The position numbers and the translations under genes were made by a program. The notes beneath the pieces were generated by a model. That model was not told the DNA's origin. It worked only from the letters and a program-made list of their open reading frames with translations, and searched no databases. From Multivorans sp965232105 (GTDB taxonomy: Bacteria > Acidobacteriota > Thermoanaerobaculia > Multivoradales > Multivoraceae): a DNA stretch of 64,000 nt. This document shows, in pieces, positions 17,554 to 26,010 of the stretch. Position 1 is the stretch's first letter; the number at the start of each line of letters is the position of its first letter. The stretch is from positions 3,472,001-3,536,000 of the forward strand of contig OZ246956.1 of assembly GCA_965232105.1 (NCBI GenBank), written 5' to 3'.

Positions 17554-18665
17554 CAGGCGGCCTCCTCTTCCAGACCGGAAATCAACCGGTCCTTCCATAC
17601 CCGTTCACTGCCGATGCTGAGCGCGAGCAGCTTGGCACGGCGATAGTAGAGATGGCAGTCGGACTCCCAGGTGAAGCCGATGCCGCCATGCGTCTGGATG
17701 TTCTCCTTCGAAGCGAAGTGGAAGGCTTGGGTCGCCGCGACGCGCGCTGCGGCCGCCGCCACCGGCAGTTCGGGGGCGTCGGTCGAAAGGGCCCAGGCGC
17801 CGTAGTAGCAGTTGGCGCGGGCGAGTTCGTTCTTGATGTACATGTCGGCGAGCTTGTGCTTGATCGCCTGGAAGGAGCCGATCGGCCGGCCGAAGGCGTA
17901 GCGGCCCTTCGCATAGCCGATCGCCATCTCGAGGCAGGCGTCGGCACCGCCGAGCTGTTCCATGGCAAAGAGCACCGCGGCGCGGTCGAAGACGCGATTC
18001 TTGAGCTCCCAGCCCTGGCCGGACTCGCCGAGAAGCTCCGCCTCGGCGCCGTCGAAGGTGATCCGGGCGTTCGAGCGTGAGGGATCGAGGGTGTCGACCT
18101 GCTCCCGCGACACGCCGTCGGCGCCAAGATCGACGACGGCCAGTGAGGTGCCGTTGCCGTCGCTGGCAACGACGACGCAGAAGTCGGCCACATCGCCGTC
18201 GGGTACGGGCACCTTCGTTCCGCTCAGGCGCCCGTTCTTCAGCGTGGTCTGCAGGTTCGCCTCGGTGGCCTGACCGGGACCTTCGGAAAGGGCGAAGGTG
18301 CCGATCGCCTCGCCGCCAGCGAGCTTCGGCAGCAGGGCCTGCTTCTGGTCCTCCGAACCTCCCAGCAGCACCGCCTCGGTGGCCAGGTAGACGGAGGAGG
18401 AGAAGGGTACCGGCGCGATGGCCCGGCCAAGTTCCTCGGCGACGACGCAGAGTTCGAGGTAGCCGAAGCCGATCCCGCCGTGCTCTTCCGGAATCGCGAT
18501 TCCAAGGGACTCGTTGGCGCAGATCTGCTGCCAGAGATCGCGGGCGTAGGGTTCGTCCGCGTTCTCCAGCACGCGCCGGGGCACGGTCGTGTCACAGGCG
18601 GCGCGGAGAAAGCCGCGGGTCTGCTGTTTTAGCGCCTTCTGGGCGTCCGAGAAATCGAAGTTCAT
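17553..18665 (-). CDS. Acyl-CoA dehydrogenase family protein, pair partner
   Basis: The ATG at 18665 is preceded by AGGAG seven bases upstream; the product is 370 residues. It starts MNFDFSDAQKALKQQTRGF and carries PEEHGGIGFGYLE near the N-terminus, RYAFGRPIGSFQAIKHKLADM in the C-terminal domain and IQTHGGIGFTWE near the end, all standard acyl-CoA dehydrogenase features. The middle region is more divergent than in its partner, as in heterotetrameric FadE pairs where one subunit is less conserved. It probably forms an alpha2beta2 enzyme with the downstream gene product (inference from coupling). A similar pair lies at 53758-56072. Confidence 0.88.
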   Translation of the reverse strand: MNFDFSDAQKALKQQTRGFLRAACDTTVPRRVLENADEPYARDLWQQICANESLGIAIPEEHGGIGFGYLELCVVAEELGRAIAPVPFSSSVYLATEAVLLGGSEDQKQALLPKLAGGEAIGTFALSEGPGQATEANLQTTLKNGRLSGTKVPVPDGDVADFCVVVASDGNGTSLAVVDLGADGVSREQVDTLDPSRSNARITFDGAEAELLGESGQGWELKNRVFDRAAVLFAMEQLGGADACLEMAIGYAKGRYAFGRPIGSFQAIKHKLADMYIKNELARANCYYGAWALSTDAPELPVAAAAARVAATQAFHFASKENIQTHGGIGFTWESDCHLYYRRAKLLALSIGSERVWKDRLISGLEEEAA

Positions 18666-18720
18666 TGCTGCTCCTGGGGTCGGTTTCGGACGCGGAGTGT
18701 AGCAAGCCGGCGGACGGTCT

Positions 18721-19473
18721 TCAGACCTGGTAGGTACGGCCCTCCACAAGGGGTTCGATCTCCAGGCCGCCACGGTTCACCATGTCCTCGCCGAGGTGCG
18801 TGAGCAGCATTCGCCGGCAGTCGAAGAGAGGCCGCCGGGCGAGCAGTTCTCGGTAGTTCAGGTGGTTCGGGATCGGCCGGTCGTACGAGTTGCATTCGCA
18901 GATGAACAGGTCGGCGCCGGCGGCGGCTTCGACAAGGGCGTCGGTCCACTCGGTGTCGCCGGAGAAGGCGAGCACGCTGCCGCCGTACTCGATTCGCAGC
19001 GCATGGCTCGGCGCGCCGGACGGGTGGATGACATCGAACGGGGTCACCCGAAGACCGCCGACGTCGGCCGAACGCCGCTCGTGGAGTTCGACGATCTCAA
19101 GCTCGAAGGCGAGGGCGCGGTTGGTGGAGGACGGGTAGAGCGCTTCCCGCGCCTGTGCGAGCCGCTTGGCGAGACCGGGCGGACCGGCCAGGGTCAGCGG
19201 CTCGGTGCGCCGCGCGCGGTAGTGGGCGTCCGACAGGAGGAAGGGCAGTCCGCCGAAGTGGTCACCATGCAGGTGCGTGATGAGGATCGTCCGAACCGTC
19301 GCCGGCTCGATGCCGCGGCCCTTCATTGCCGCCAGCGAGGTCGCGCCGCAGTCCAGCAGGGTCGGCGGCAGGGCTACGCCATCGGTCTCGCCGCGGAGCA
19401 GGAAGCAGGTGTGCAGCCGGCCGCCGCTGCTGAAGGCGTCGCCGCAGCCGAGAACCTGAAGTTGAAGCGTCAC
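18721..19473 (-). CDS. MBL-fold metallo-hydrolase (RNase Z-like)
   Basis: This 250-residue protein starts at GTG 19473, chosen because VTLQLQVLGCGDAFSSGGR is the usual beginning of this fold; no clear ribosome site is visible. The zinc motif is HLHGDHFGG (near residue 76), with later ligands probably in FSGDTEW and THLGE. The family covers phosphodiesterases, RNase Z-like enzymes and thioesterase-like hydrolases, so the substrate cannot be assigned. It is transcribed divergently from the enoyl-CoA hydratase, with 106 bases between the starts. Confidence 0.85.
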   Translation of the reverse strand: MTLQLQVLGCGDAFSSGGRLHTCFLLRGETDGVALPPTLLDCGATSLAAMKGRGIEPATVRTILITHLHGDHFGGLPFLLSDAHYRARRTEPLTLAGPPGLAKRLAQAREALYPSSTNRALAFELEIVELHERRSADVGGLRVTPFDVIHPSGAPSHALRIEYGGSVLAFSGDTEWTDALVEAAAGADLFICECNSYDRPIPNHLNYRELLARRPLFDCRRMLLTHLGEDMVNRGGLEIEPLVEGRTYQV

Positions 19474-19579
19474 GCGGGGGTCAAGGAGAATCTGCGCGGC
19501 CCGATATGGCGGCGCCGGCGGACGGCATGATAGAGCACCGGCGTGCCGCGGTAGACGAAGACTGAGAGGAGATCGGACA

Positions 19580-20368
19580 ATGGGAGATGGCAGCGGTTTC
19601 GAGACGATCCGGGTCGAAAGCGACGGCAACCTGGGCTTCCTCACTCTGGCGCGCCCTGAACGGTTGAACGCCGTCGACGGGACGATGCTGCGCGAACTGG
19701 CCGAGGCAGCCGCCTGGTTCGACGGCCGAAGCGAGGTCGACGCGGTCGTGCTGCGCGGGGAGGGTCGCGCGTTCTGTGCCGGCGCCGACCTAAAGGCGAT
19801 GGGCGGCGGTTCGGACCTCAACTGGCGGCAGCGTCGCGAGGCGGGGCAGCTCGGCCGGCGCGCGATGGACGCCCTGGAGCAGATGCGCGCGCTTACCGTG
19901 GCCCAGGTCCAGGGGTACGCGGTTGGCGGCGGCTTTCTGCTCATGGCGGCCTGCGATCTGCGAGTCGTCGCCGAGGACGCCGTGTTCTTCATCCCCGAGG
20001 TCGAGCTCGGTCTGCCGCTGGCCTGGGGCGGCGTGCCGCGGATGGTGCGCGAGATCGGCCCCGCCTTGACCAAGGAGCTGATCATCACCTGCCGCCGTTT
20101 CGGCCCGTCGGAGGTCGCTGCGATGGTCAACCGGATCGTTGCGCCGGAGCGTCTCGAGGAAGTGGCTCTGGAACTCGCCCGCAGTCTGGCCGCGATGCCA
20201 ACGGTGCCCGCGGCGATCACGAAGGACCATGTGAACTCGGTCGCGCGTTCGATTGCCGGCGCCACCGACTTCGCCGACGGCGACACGCTGCAGTGGGTCC
20301 GTGGCGACGCGGAGTCCGAGGCGGCGCGGGTCCGCTACACGGAGCGCACGCTGGGCGGCAAGGCCTAG
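19580..20368 (+). CDS. Enoyl-CoA hydratase/isomerase family protein
   Basis: This 262-residue crotonase-fold protein is preceded by GAGGAG eight bases upstream of the ATG. It shows the oxyanion-hole segments GRAFCAGADLKAMG (about 58-71) and VQGYAVGGGFLLMAACDLRV (about 112-131). It hydrates or isomerises enoyl-CoA in beta-oxidation-type pathways. Nearby acyl-CoA dehydrogenases on the opposite strand supply a plausible pathway context. Two strong hairpins follow the stop. Confidence 0.9.
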   Translation: MGDGSGFETIRVESDGNLGFLTLARPERLNAVDGTMLRELAEAAAWFDGRSEVDAVVLRGEGRAFCAGADLKAMGGGSDLNWRQRREAGQLGRRAMDALEQMRALTVAQVQGYAVGGGFLLMAACDLRVVAEDAVFFIPEVELGLPLAWGGVPRMVREIGPALTKELIITCRRFGPSEVAAMVNRIVAPERLEEVALELARSLAAMPTVPAAITKDHVNSVARSIAGATDFADGDTLQWVRGDAESEAARVRYTERTLGGKA

Positions 20369-20398
20369 CGCGCAGGGACCGGGTGCGCCGGCGTGCCA

Positions 20399-20459
20399 TC
20401 CGTGCGCCCGCTGACGGGCGCACGGACTGGTTCGCGTGTGGCGCGGAACGCGCCACACG
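20399..20459. terminator. Tandem hairpins between convergent genes (palindrome family, member A)
   Basis: The first stem pairs 20399-20410 with 20415-20426 (12 bp, loop CTGA). The second pairs CGTGTGGCGC (20435-20444) with GCGCCACACG (20450-20459) across a 5-base loop. They lie between the convergent enoyl-CoA hydratase and amidohydrolase genes, so bidirectional termination is plausible. The second hairpin and its flank ACTGGTTCGCG resemble palindromes at about 21900-21940 and 30208-30242. Confidence 0.7.
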
Positions 20460-20528
20460 GGTTCCCGCCGGCTGCCGCCGGAGGCGGCCAGGAAACACGG
20501 GCCGCGAAGCGGCGACCATCCTGCGGGC

Positions 20529-21854
20529 TTAGTTCGGCGTCTTGTGGACCCGGCCGACCCGCATGACGAACCGGACGTCCTGGAGCCGGGTCACGTCGGC
20601 AATCGGATCGCCCTCGACCGCGATCAGGTCGGCCGCCTTGCCGGCCGCGATCGAGCCGGTCTCTTCCCAGATGTCGAGCAGCTTCGCGGTGACGACCGTG
20701 GCGGATTGGATCGCCGTCATCGGCGCCATGCCGCCCTCGACCATGTAGAGGAACTCCTGGGCGTTGCTGCCGTGGGGGCAGACGCCGCAGTCGGTGCCAA
20801 AAGCGATCGGTACGCCGGCGCGGTAGGCCTTGGTGAACGTGTCCTGGATGACCGGGCCGATCGCTGCGGCCTTGGGCCGGATGATCTCCGGGAAGTAGCC
20901 GGGGACAGCCGCCTTCTCGGCGACGAAGTTGCCCGCCGAGATCGTCGGCACGAAGTACGTGCCGTGCTGCTTCATCAGCTCGAACGCCTCTTCGTCCATG
21001 TAGGTGCCGTGCTCGATCGTCGTCACGCCGGCCCGGATCGCCCGCTTCATGCCCTCGGCGCCGTGGGCGTGGGCGGCGACCATGAAGCCGTAGTCCTTCG
21101 CCGTGTCGACGATCGCGCGAATCTCCTCCTCCGTGAACTGCGGATTCTGGCCGCTCTTGGCGAGGCTCAGGACCCCGCCGGTCGCGGTGATCTTGATCAG
21201 GTCGGCGCCTTCCTTGTAGCGCTGCCGGACCGCCTTGCGGGCGTCCTCGATGCCGTTGACGATGCCCTGCTTCGGGCCTGGGTCGCCCTGGAGATCCGGT
21301 CTCATGCCGTTCGTCCGGTCTCCGTGGCCCCCGGTCGTGGCGAGCGAGGCGGTGGCGGCGAAGATCCGCGGGCCGGGCATCTCGCCGCGGTTGATCGCGT
21401 TGCGCACCGCGAGGATCGCCGTCGTTTCGCCGCCCACGTCGCGGACGGTGGTGAAGCCGGCGAGAAGCGTGCGCTTCGCGTAGATCAGCCCCTTGACCGT
21501 CGCGTCCGCCGGAGTCTGCTGGAAGCGTTCGAGGTAGGACGCGGCGCCGGACTGCTCGGAGGTCAGGTGGACGTGCATGTCCATCAGGCCTGGCAGAACG
21601 GTGTGGCCGGAGAGGTCGATCAGCGTATCGCCGTCTTCCGGATCGGCCAGCCCCTCTTCGACGGCCGTGATTGCATCGCCTTCCACCACGATCGTGTGCC
21701 GGCCGAGGACTTCGCCGGCCTCGACGTCGACGAGGGCGCCGGCATGAATCAGCGTCCGGCCGTCGGCTGCGAAGGCGGAAGTCGCCGCGGACGGGAGGAG
21801 CCCGGCCAGGGCGAGGAAGCCGGCGACGGGAGACAGGGCGAGACGGTTCTTCAT
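20529..21854 (-). CDS. Secreted amidohydrolase family protein
   Basis: The start is set at ATG 21854, which gives a clean signal peptide (MKNRLALSPVAGFLALAGLL to about residue 28) and has GGAG nine bases upstream; longer starts would run through an intergenic palindrome. The product is 441 residues. Metal-binding features of the amidohydrolase superfamily are visible: MDMHVHL (HxH), AAHAHGAEGMK, IEHGTYM and FGTDCGV. It is close to imidazolonepropionase/Xaa-Pro dipeptidase-like exported amidohydrolases; the substrate is not assignable. Export suggests a role in degrading peptides or other amides in the periplasm. Confidence 0.85.
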   Translation of the reverse strand: MKNRLALSPVAGFLALAGLLPSAATSAFAADGRTLIHAGALVDVEAGEVLGRHTIVVEGDAITAVEEGLADPEDGDTLIDLSGHTVLPGLMDMHVHLTSEQSGAASYLERFQQTPADATVKGLIYAKRTLLAGFTTVRDVGGETTAILAVRNAINRGEMPGPRIFAATASLATTGGHGDRTNGMRPDLQGDPGPKQGIVNGIEDARKAVRQRYKEGADLIKITATGGVLSLAKSGQNPQFTEEEIRAIVDTAKDYGFMVAAHAHGAEGMKRAIRAGVTTIEHGTYMDEEAFELMKQHGTYFVPTISAGNFVAEKAAVPGYFPEIIRPKAAAIGPVIQDTFTKAYRAGVPIAFGTDCGVCPHGSNAQEFLYMVEGGMAPMTAIQSATVVTAKLLDIWEETGSIAAGKAADLIAVEGDPIADVTRLQDVRFVMRVGRVHKTPN

Positions 21855-21894
21855 CGTCGGGAACTCCGTTGATGCCATCCGCGCATCCGATGGT

Positions 21895-21945
21895 GGTCGC
21901 GCGAACTGGTTCGCGGATGGCGCGAAATGCGCCGCCCGGGTGGGA
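21895..21945. repeat. Palindrome family, member B
   Basis: CGCGAAC (21900-21906) pairs with GTTCGCG (21909-21915), and GGCGC (21919-21923) pairs with GCGCC (21929-21933). The order ACTGGTTCGCG, then GGCGCG, then GCGCC, then CCGGG matches the second hairpin of the element at 20425-20460. It lies just upstream of the amidohydrolase start. Confidence 0.55.
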
Positions 21946-21987
21946 AGCGGAAAGAAGCCGCGACTGTAGCGCAGCACGGGGCGGCGT

Positions 21988-22905
21988 CTATTGCTGTCCG
22001 GAGCGGTGCGCGCGCGTCGTACCGAACCGACTGATGCTCCAGGTCAGGACGAAGCCGGCGGCGGCGAGCCCCAACGCCGACGCGGCCTGAAGCGGTGCGG
22101 GGAAGGCCGGACCCTCGAAGGGCCACAGGCCGACGACGGCGCCAAGCAGAAGCCCCATGAGCACCCCCAGCGTTGCCTGACGGAAGCGTCGCAGGGCGAG
22201 CCGCACGGCGTTGCTGATCACGGTTGCGCCGACCGCGATCCCCACGAGAACGGGTAGCAGGACGCCTGCCGCTTCGAAGAGCGCCCGGCCATTCAGGTCG
22301 CCGAGACCCTCCAGTACCTGGTCGATCGCGCCGAGGATCGGCTCGTACTGGCCGAGGACGAGGAGCAGGTAGGCGCCGCTCACGCCCGGCAGGATCATCG
22401 CGGCAGCGCCCGCCGCTCCCGCTACGGCGAGCAGAAACGGTCCGCTGGCGGCTCCCGCTTCGGTCGGGCCGCTCTGGAGCATGGCGAGCCCGGCCATCGC
22501 CGCGAAGCCGCCGGCCGCGCCCGCCCAGAACGAGCGGCCGGCGGGTTGGGCGAGACGCCAGACCAGTGGCACGCCGCCCAGGGTCAGGCCGATGAAGGCG
22601 CTGTACATGGTCAGACGCTGGTGAACCACCAGGTCGCGCAGCACTCCGGCCAGGAGGAGAATCGCCAGCCCGCCCGCGACGGCGACCGTCGCGAGCAGCA
22701 GGAGTGGCTGGCGCCGCAACCGCAGCCGGGTCGTGTCGGCCACCGCGTCGATGAAGCGGGGATAGATGCCGACAGCGAGCAGCATCGTGCCGCCGCTGAT
22801 CCCGGGCACGACATTCGCCAGGCCCATCAGGACGCCGCCGGCTACCGCGCGCGGCGCCCAGGAAGCGATGCCGTCGCTCCCTGACGGGTTCACTGCGGTG
22901 TTCAT
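21988..22905 (-). CDS. DUF368 membrane protein
   Basis: This 305-residue protein starts at ATG 22905 and contains GLANVVPGISGGTMLLAVGI (about 25-44), the hallmark of DUF368, together with about eight hydrophobic segments. DUF368 proteins have been implicated in undecaprenyl phosphate or lipid-carrier recycling at the inner membrane in recent literature; that is family knowledge and not visible here. A second PGVSGAYLL motif in the C-terminal half suggests internal duplication, as in other members. It is divergent from the glutathione reductase gene, with 58 bases between starts. Confidence 0.88.
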   Translation of the reverse strand: MNTAVNPSGSDGIASWAPRAVAGGVLMGLANVVPGISGGTMLLAVGIYPRFIDAVADTTRLRLRRQPLLLLATVAVAGGLAILLLAGVLRDLVVHQRLTMYSAFIGLTLGGVPLVWRLAQPAGRSFWAGAAGGFAAMAGLAMLQSGPTEAGAASGPFLLAVAGAAGAAAMILPGVSGAYLLLVLGQYEPILGAIDQVLEGLGDLNGRALFEAAGVLLPVLVGIAVGATVISNAVRLALRRFRQATLGVLMGLLLGAVVGLWPFEGPAFPAPLQAASALGLAAAGFVLTWSISRFGTTRAHRSGQQ

Positions 22906-22963
22906 CGGTCGGAGTCTAAGGGCGCGTGGCGGTTTCGCGGCCGATTGGTCTAGCGTTACGTCC

Positions 22964-24331
22964 ATGACGGACTACGACTACGACCTCTTCGTGATCGGCG
23001 CGGGCTCCGGGGGCGTGCGCGCCAGCCGGATGGCGGCCGGCTACGGCGCCCGGGTGGCGGTGGCGGAAGAGCGCTACCTCGGCGGCGCCTGCGTCAACGT
23101 CGGCTGCGTGCCGAAGAAGCTCCTGGTTTGCGCCTCGGGGTTTGCCGACCACTACCGGGAGGCCTCCGGATTCGGCTGGACGGCCGACGAACCCGCTTTC
23201 GACTGGGGGCGCCTCATCGCGAACAAGAACCGGGAAATCGAGCGGCTGAACGGGATTTACCGTGGCCTGCTCGACGGCGCCGGCGTCGAGCTGTTCGAGG
23301 GACGGGCGCGCCTCCTCGATCCGCATGCGGTGGAGATCGAATCCGGCGGGAACGGCCGCGACCGCGTGACGGCGGACCAGGTTCTGATCGCGGTCGGTAG
23401 CTGGCCGGACCTGCCGCGCATCCCTGGTATCGAGCACGCGATCAGCTCGAACGAGGCGTTCTACCTGGAGCGGTTGCCGGAGCGGTTCGCGGTCGTCGGC
23501 GGCGGGTACATCGGCGTCGAGTTCGCGGGCATCTTCGCGGGCCTCGGCTGCGAGGTGACCCTGATCTACCGCGGGCCGCTCTTCCTGCGCGGATTCGACG
23601 AGGAGATTCGAACCCACCTGGCCGACGAGATGCGGTCGCGTGGAATCCAGCTCCGGTTCGAGTGCCAGGTGGAGTCGATCGAAGAGGTGACGGCCGGCGC
23701 CGGCGACCGTCTCCGGCTGCACCTCGACGATGGCGCGGCGGTCGAATGCGGCGAGGTGCTTTACGCCACCGGCCGCCGGCCCCTGGTCGCCGACCTGGGC
23801 CTGGAGGGCTGCGGCGTGGCGCTGGGCGAGCTGGGCGAGATTCTCGTCGACGAGTTCTCGCGTAGCAACGTGCCGAACATCTGGGCGATCGGCGACGTGA
23901 CGGACCGCCTGAACCTGACCCCGGTCGCGATCCACGAGGCGATGTGCCTGTCGCGCACCCTGTTCGCGGGCGAGCCGACTCCCGTCGACCACAAGACCGT
24001 CGCCACGGCCGTCTTCAGCCAGCCGCCGCTGGCGGCGGTCGGCCTGACGGAAGAGGAGGCGCGGGCGCGGTACGGGGACGTCGACGTCTACCGCAGCCGC
24101 TTCCGGCCGCTCAAGCTGACGTTGACCGACAACCCGGAGCGCACCCTGATCAAGCTGGTCGTCGACCGGACCAGCGACCGTGTTCTGGGCGCCCACATGC
24201 TCGGCGCCGACGCGCCCGAGATCATCCAGGGGCTCGCCGTGGCGGTGAAGATGGGCGCAACGAAGAAGGACTTCGACGCCGCGATGGCGATCCATCCGAC
24301 CTCGGCCGAGGAGTTCGTGACGCTCCGGTGA
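22964..24331 (+). CDS. gor: Glutathione-disulfide reductase
   Basis: This 455-residue protein starts at ATG 22964, where the FAD-binding motif FVIGAGSGGVRASRMAAGYG follows immediately; upstream in-frame sequence belongs to the divergent gene. The redox-active disulfide is GGACVNVGCVPKK (about 39-51), the NAD(P)-binding segment is VVGGGYIGVEFAGIFAGLG, and the C-terminal dimer interface ends IHPTSAEEFVTLR with the catalytic His-Pro pair. It reduces oxidised glutathione with NADPH. It lies four bases from the convergent gshB stop and next to chaC, forming a glutathione locus. Confidence 0.93.
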   Translation: MTDYDYDLFVIGAGSGGVRASRMAAGYGARVAVAEERYLGGACVNVGCVPKKLLVCASGFADHYREASGFGWTADEPAFDWGRLIANKNREIERLNGIYRGLLDGAGVELFEGRARLLDPHAVEIESGGNGRDRVTADQVLIAVGSWPDLPRIPGIEHAISSNEAFYLERLPERFAVVGGGYIGVEFAGIFAGLGCEVTLIYRGPLFLRGFDEEIRTHLADEMRSRGIQLRFECQVESIEEVTAGAGDRLRLHLDDGAAVECGEVLYATGRRPLVADLGLEGCGVALGELGEILVDEFSRSNVPNIWAIGDVTDRLNLTPVAIHEAMCLSRTLFAGEPTPVDHKTVATAVFSQPPLAAVGLTEEEARARYGDVDVYRSRFRPLKLTLTDNPERTLIKLVVDRTSDRVLGAHMLGADAPEIIQGLAVAVKMGATKKDFDAAMAIHPTSAEEFVTLR

Positions 24332-24335
24332 CGGA

Positions 24336-25289
24336 TCAGCCGGCGTCGCGGCGGGCTTCGACCGCGTCGAGCACGTCGACCTCGAGCCGAGGTCCGCCGA
24401 GGTCGGCGATCTCGCGCAGGCCGGTGGGACTCGTCACGTTGACCTCGGTCAGCCAGCCGCCGATCACGTCGATGCCGGCGAAGACGATCCCGAGGCGCAC
24501 GAGCTCCGGCCCGACCGCCGCGGCGATCTCGCGGTCGCGGTCGTCGACCTCCGTGGCCGCTGCCTGGCCGCCGACATGGAAGTTCGCCCGCGATTCGCCC
24601 TCGGCGGGCACGCGCAGCACCGCGCCGAGCGCCTTGCCTTCGACCAGGATGACCCGCTTGTCGCCCTGGCGGATCTCGGGCAGGTAGCGTTGCGCCATGA
24701 TGTAGCGGCTCTCGTGGGCGGTCGCGGCCTCGAGGATGGCGCTCGTGTTCCGGTCACCGGCTCTCAGGTGGAAGATCCCCTCGCCGCCGGCGCCGTCGAG
24801 GGGCTTGACGATCATCTCGCCGCCCATCTCTTCCTGGAAGGCGAGCAACTCCGAAATCCGGCGGCTCACCCGCGCAGGCGGGCAGACAGCGGGGAAGCGG
24901 AGCGCGAACAGCTTCTCGTTCGCGTCGCGAAGCGACAGCGGGTCGTTCACGACCAGGGTGCTCTTCGCCACCATGGACAGCAGGTGGGTGGCGTAGAAGA
25001 ACGCCATGTCGAACGGCGGATCCTTGCGCATCCAGACGACATCGAACTCGTCGAGGAAGGCTGCCCGCCCGCTGCCGACCTCGTACCAGGCGCCACCGGC
25101 TGCCGGCGCCACCGTGCGCGTCGGAATCGCCTCCGCCCGGGGCCGTCCTTCGGGACCCAGTTCCAGGGTGTCGATCGTGCAGACGGTCAGTTCGTGGCCG
25201 CGTCCGCCCGCCTCACGCAGAAACGCGATCGTCGTGTCCTTCTCGGGATCGAGACGCTCGATCGGATCGATGACGAAGAGGTGGCGCAT
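24336..25289 (-). CDS. gshB: Glutathione synthetase
   Basis: This 317-residue protein is the usual size for bacterial GshB. It shows the prokaryotic glutathione synthetase N-terminal domain (MRHLFVIDPIERLDPEKDTT at the start) and an ATP-grasp domain (MIVKPLDGAGGEGIFHL, about 160-176; later FAGIDVIGGWLTEVNVTSPT). It joins gamma-glutamylcysteine and glycine. The gamma-glutamylcysteine ligase (gshA) is not in the window. It converges on the glutathione reductase gene; chaC lies upstream in the opposite orientation. Confidence 0.95.
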   Translation of the reverse strand: MRHLFVIDPIERLDPEKDTTIAFLREAGGRGHELTVCTIDTLELGPEGRPRAEAIPTRTVAPAAGGAWYEVGSGRAAFLDEFDVVWMRKDPPFDMAFFYATHLLSMVAKSTLVVNDPLSLRDANEKLFALRFPAVCPPARVSRRISELLAFQEEMGGEMIVKPLDGAGGEGIFHLRAGDRNTSAILEAATAHESRYIMAQRYLPEIRQGDKRVILVEGKALGAVLRVPAEGESRANFHVGGQAAATEVDDRDREIAAAVGPELVRLGIVFAGIDVIGGWLTEVNVTSPTGLREIADLGGPRLEVDVLDAVEARRDAG

Positions 25290-25351
25290 GGCGGCGGCGA
25301 GGATCGTAGCGCAGCGGCGACGACATTGAACGGACCCTAGAATGCGGCCCG

Positions 25352-25915
25352 ATGATCGGGACTCAACCCCTCTGGATCTTCGGCTACGGCTCGTTGATCT
25401 TCCGCCCGGCGATCCCCTTCGTGGAGCGCCGCCCCGCCCGCGTCCGGGGCTGGAGCCGGCGGTTCTGGCAATGGTCGACGGATCACCGAGGCGAGCCCTG
25501 GCAGCCTGGCCGCGTCGTGACCCTGGCACCGGCGCCGGATGACACCTGCTGGGGCATGGCCTATCGTCTCGACGAAGTCGACGCCGACGCCATCCTGGCC
25601 GACCTGGACGTACGGGAACGCGGGGGCTACGTGCGTATGGAGATCCCGCTTGAACTCGAGGAGCCTGCCACGCAAGCGCCGCACCGTTCAGCAGCGTCGC
25701 CGCACGTTGTCGCGGGCCTGACCTACCAGGGCTGGCCCGGCAACCGGAACTACGCTGGTCCGGCCCCAATCGCCGAGATCGCGTCCCAGGTTGCCGAAGC
25801 CAACGGCCCGAGTGGCGCCAACGCCGACTACGTGCGGGACCTGTACGAATCCCTCAACATCCTCGGCGCCCAGGACACCCACGTCGCGGCCCTGGCCGCG
25901 AGAATAAGGGAGTAG
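25352..25915 (+). CDS. chaC: ChaC-type gamma-glutamylcyclotransferase
   Basis: This 187-residue protein begins with WIFGYGSLIFRP, the substrate-binding YGSL motif of gamma-glutamylcyclotransferases, and has the catalytic Glu in LDVRERGGY (about 87-95). ChaC enzymes cleave glutathione to 5-oxoproline and Cys-Gly. The gene starts 62 bases from gshB in the opposite direction, so synthesis, reduction and breakdown of glutathione are grouped within 3 kb. Confidence 0.9.
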   Translation: MIGTQPLWIFGYGSLIFRPAIPFVERRPARVRGWSRRFWQWSTDHRGEPWQPGRVVTLAPAPDDTCWGMAYRLDEVDADAILADLDVRERGGYVRMEIPLELEEPATQAPHRSAASPHVVAGLTYQGWPGNRNYAGPAPIAEIASQVAEANGPSGANADYVRDLYESLNILGAQDTHVAALAARIRE

Positions 25916-26010
25916 GGGTCGCTGCCAGAGAGCGCTCTCGCTGGCCCGATTCCGTCCAGCCCCCTTGTACCCCTCCGGCTGGCGCGTGCCGCCGACGCCA
26001 TCCAGCCGCG

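Noticed and set aside
21855..21977. N-terminal extension of the amidohydrolase
   Set aside because: It would translate the intergenic palindrome and hide the signal peptide that begins at 21854.
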